64,000 nucleotides of DNA, taken from Numida meleagris (Eukaryota; Chordata; Aves; Galliformes; Numididae). The stretch lies in contig NC_034409.1 of NCBI RefSeq assembly GCF_002078875.1, forward strand, positions 64,461,438 to 64,525,437, given 5' to 3'. A program made the translations under genes and the position numbers. The notes below the pieces were generated by a model. The model had not been told where the DNA came from and ran no database searches. It saw nothing but the letters and a program-made list of their open reading frames with translations. This document shows, one piece after another, positions 62,987 through 64,000 of the stretch; within the stretch, counting starts at the first letter, position 1; each line of letters starts with the position of its first letter.

Positions 62987-63431
62987 TGGTGTGACAGATG
63001 GCAGCAGAGGGGAGGTCTGACAGAATGGTATCTGACATGGAAGTACGTATGAAGCAAAGGTGTGTCACTGAATTCCTTCATGCGGAAAAAATGGCACCCA
63101 CTGGCATTCATCGATGCTTGCTGAACATTTATGGAGACCAAACAGTGGGATGGATGTCAGCACAGTGAGGTGGTGGGTGGCCTATTTCAGCAGTGGCAAC
63201 AGTGATGTGAAAGACAAGACACATTCCAGATGGCCATGCAGATTTTTATGAGCACAGTATGCAGGCTCTTGTTCATTACTAGCAATAATGTATAGCTAAT
63301 GGTGGTGACTATGCTGAAAAACAGTATTTCATAGCTGAGAAATTGTTCTTTCAAATAAGGTGATTCTGTGCTTTGTATATGTTGTAGTTTCCATGGAAAT
63401 AAATAGAAGGCATTACTTTTGGAGTGACCTA
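62987..63431 (+). mobile_element. Galluhop-like mariner, internally deleted, 5'-truncated
   Basis: The plus strand matches the reverse complement of the 15.5-kb copy, starting in the 5' UTR/N-terminal region ('ggtgtgacagatggcagcag'). It carries the same internal deletion joint (about 63223-63256) and ends in GGCATTACTTTTGGAGTGAC next to TA. That end is the inverted partner of the left terminus at 45920. The first 50-100 bp, including the 5' inverted end, are missing. It is non-coding and inactive. Confidence 0.88.
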
Positions 63432-64000
63432 CATTTTCTGTCTGGTGCCAGAGCTGTTCATTCATATTCAGTGTTCTGTATGATTGGAAGAAAATGGGAA
63501 GTGGAAAAAAAATAAAAAAACATTCTCAATTATATTACAGTAACTTTTCTTTCTTCACTACATTACTATTTTTGTGATGTTTGACATTCACTCTTGAAGT
63601 TGTTTCAGTAGTGTTATACCTCTATAAATAAGCATGGCAAAAAACTTCCTTAAGTGTTAAGTCTTAAAGGACTGCTATCAAAATAACCATTTCTTTTTCC
63701 TCAAGCTAAAGATACAGGCCATATTTAAAACTTTGTTTTCATGTATGATGTATTTTGCGACCATTATAAATTTCAAAAGTAATACTATAAAACTTATTTT
63801 TTGTACTTTTGCATACTTTTAGGGTATGGAAGAAGTGTTTCTGTTCAAAGGGTTGATGTCACATGAATAACAACTTTAAACTTCATACTATTCTCTCAGT
63901 GCCACTGATCTCTCCAATTATCTTTCTGTGATATATATGTTCAACGGTATATATGTTCATTTTCTATGCATCTTAAGGTTGTTACAGGCTCTTTTGAGGT
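63432..64000. other. AT-rich unannotated DNA
   Basis: Nothing recognisable up to the window end. Confidence 0.5.

Noticed and set aside
1..64000. CRISPR array, operon or bacterial-type system
   Set aside because: No regularly spaced repeats and no dense coding; all evidence points to vertebrate non-coding DNA.

Overview
The window looks like non-coding DNA from a bird, most likely a galliform. It is AT-rich and carries at least seven CR1 LINE fragments, several ending in the CR1-type ATTCTATG tail. It also has three mariner copies whose ends and body match what I know of Galluhop, a chicken/turkey mariner, and several avian LTRs. I found no intact host protein-coding gene, rRNA or CRISPR array. 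I cannot tell from the sequence whether this is intergenic or intronic.

Layout. From 1 to about 45.9 kb is a mostly quiet AT-rich stretch with isolated insertions: CR1 fragments at 5.5, 6.8, 13.9 and 28.3 kb, a minus-strand LTR at 12.7-13.2 kb, and a deleted mariner at 15.5-16.1 kb. It also holds a (GAAA)n microsatellite at 9.0 kb, a 46-bp tandem duplication at 21.1 kb, a 186-bp palindromic LTR-like element at 27.9 kb, and a 366-bp assembly gap inside a purine-only/AAGGG tract at 32.0-32.4 kb.

From 45.9 to 48.5 kb there is a three-level nest: a mariner broken by a CR1, itself broken by a solo LTR with a perfect 6-bp target duplication. From about 52.6 to 59.4 kb there is a decayed minus-strand endogenous retrovirus (5' LTR, primer-binding site, leader, gag-like, protease, partial RT, RNase H, integrase). 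Its leader is interrupted by a plus-strand CR1 and its RNase H by a CpG-rich solo LTR with a 5-bp target duplication. No 3' LTR was found. Upstream of the retroviral LTR lies a unique-looking segment with a minus-strand TATA box, CRE-like sites and a short acidic/proline coding repeat, then another CR1 (60.2-61.1 kb) and a second deleted mariner (63.0-63.4 kb).

The most unusual items are: (1) the palindromic element at 27879-28064, whose two 50-bp arms both resemble the U3 end of the LTR found at 46932-47332 and which is flanked by its own perfect 6-bp duplication; (2) two exact NFI-type palindromes 34 bp apart in the retroviral leader; (3) a minus-strand reading frame at 51787-52194 with two adjacent TGA stops, an acceptor-like start and a nearby AATAAA; and (4) the promoter-like segment at 59.4-60.2 kb. 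The retroviral material is broken in many places and is described here only as relics.
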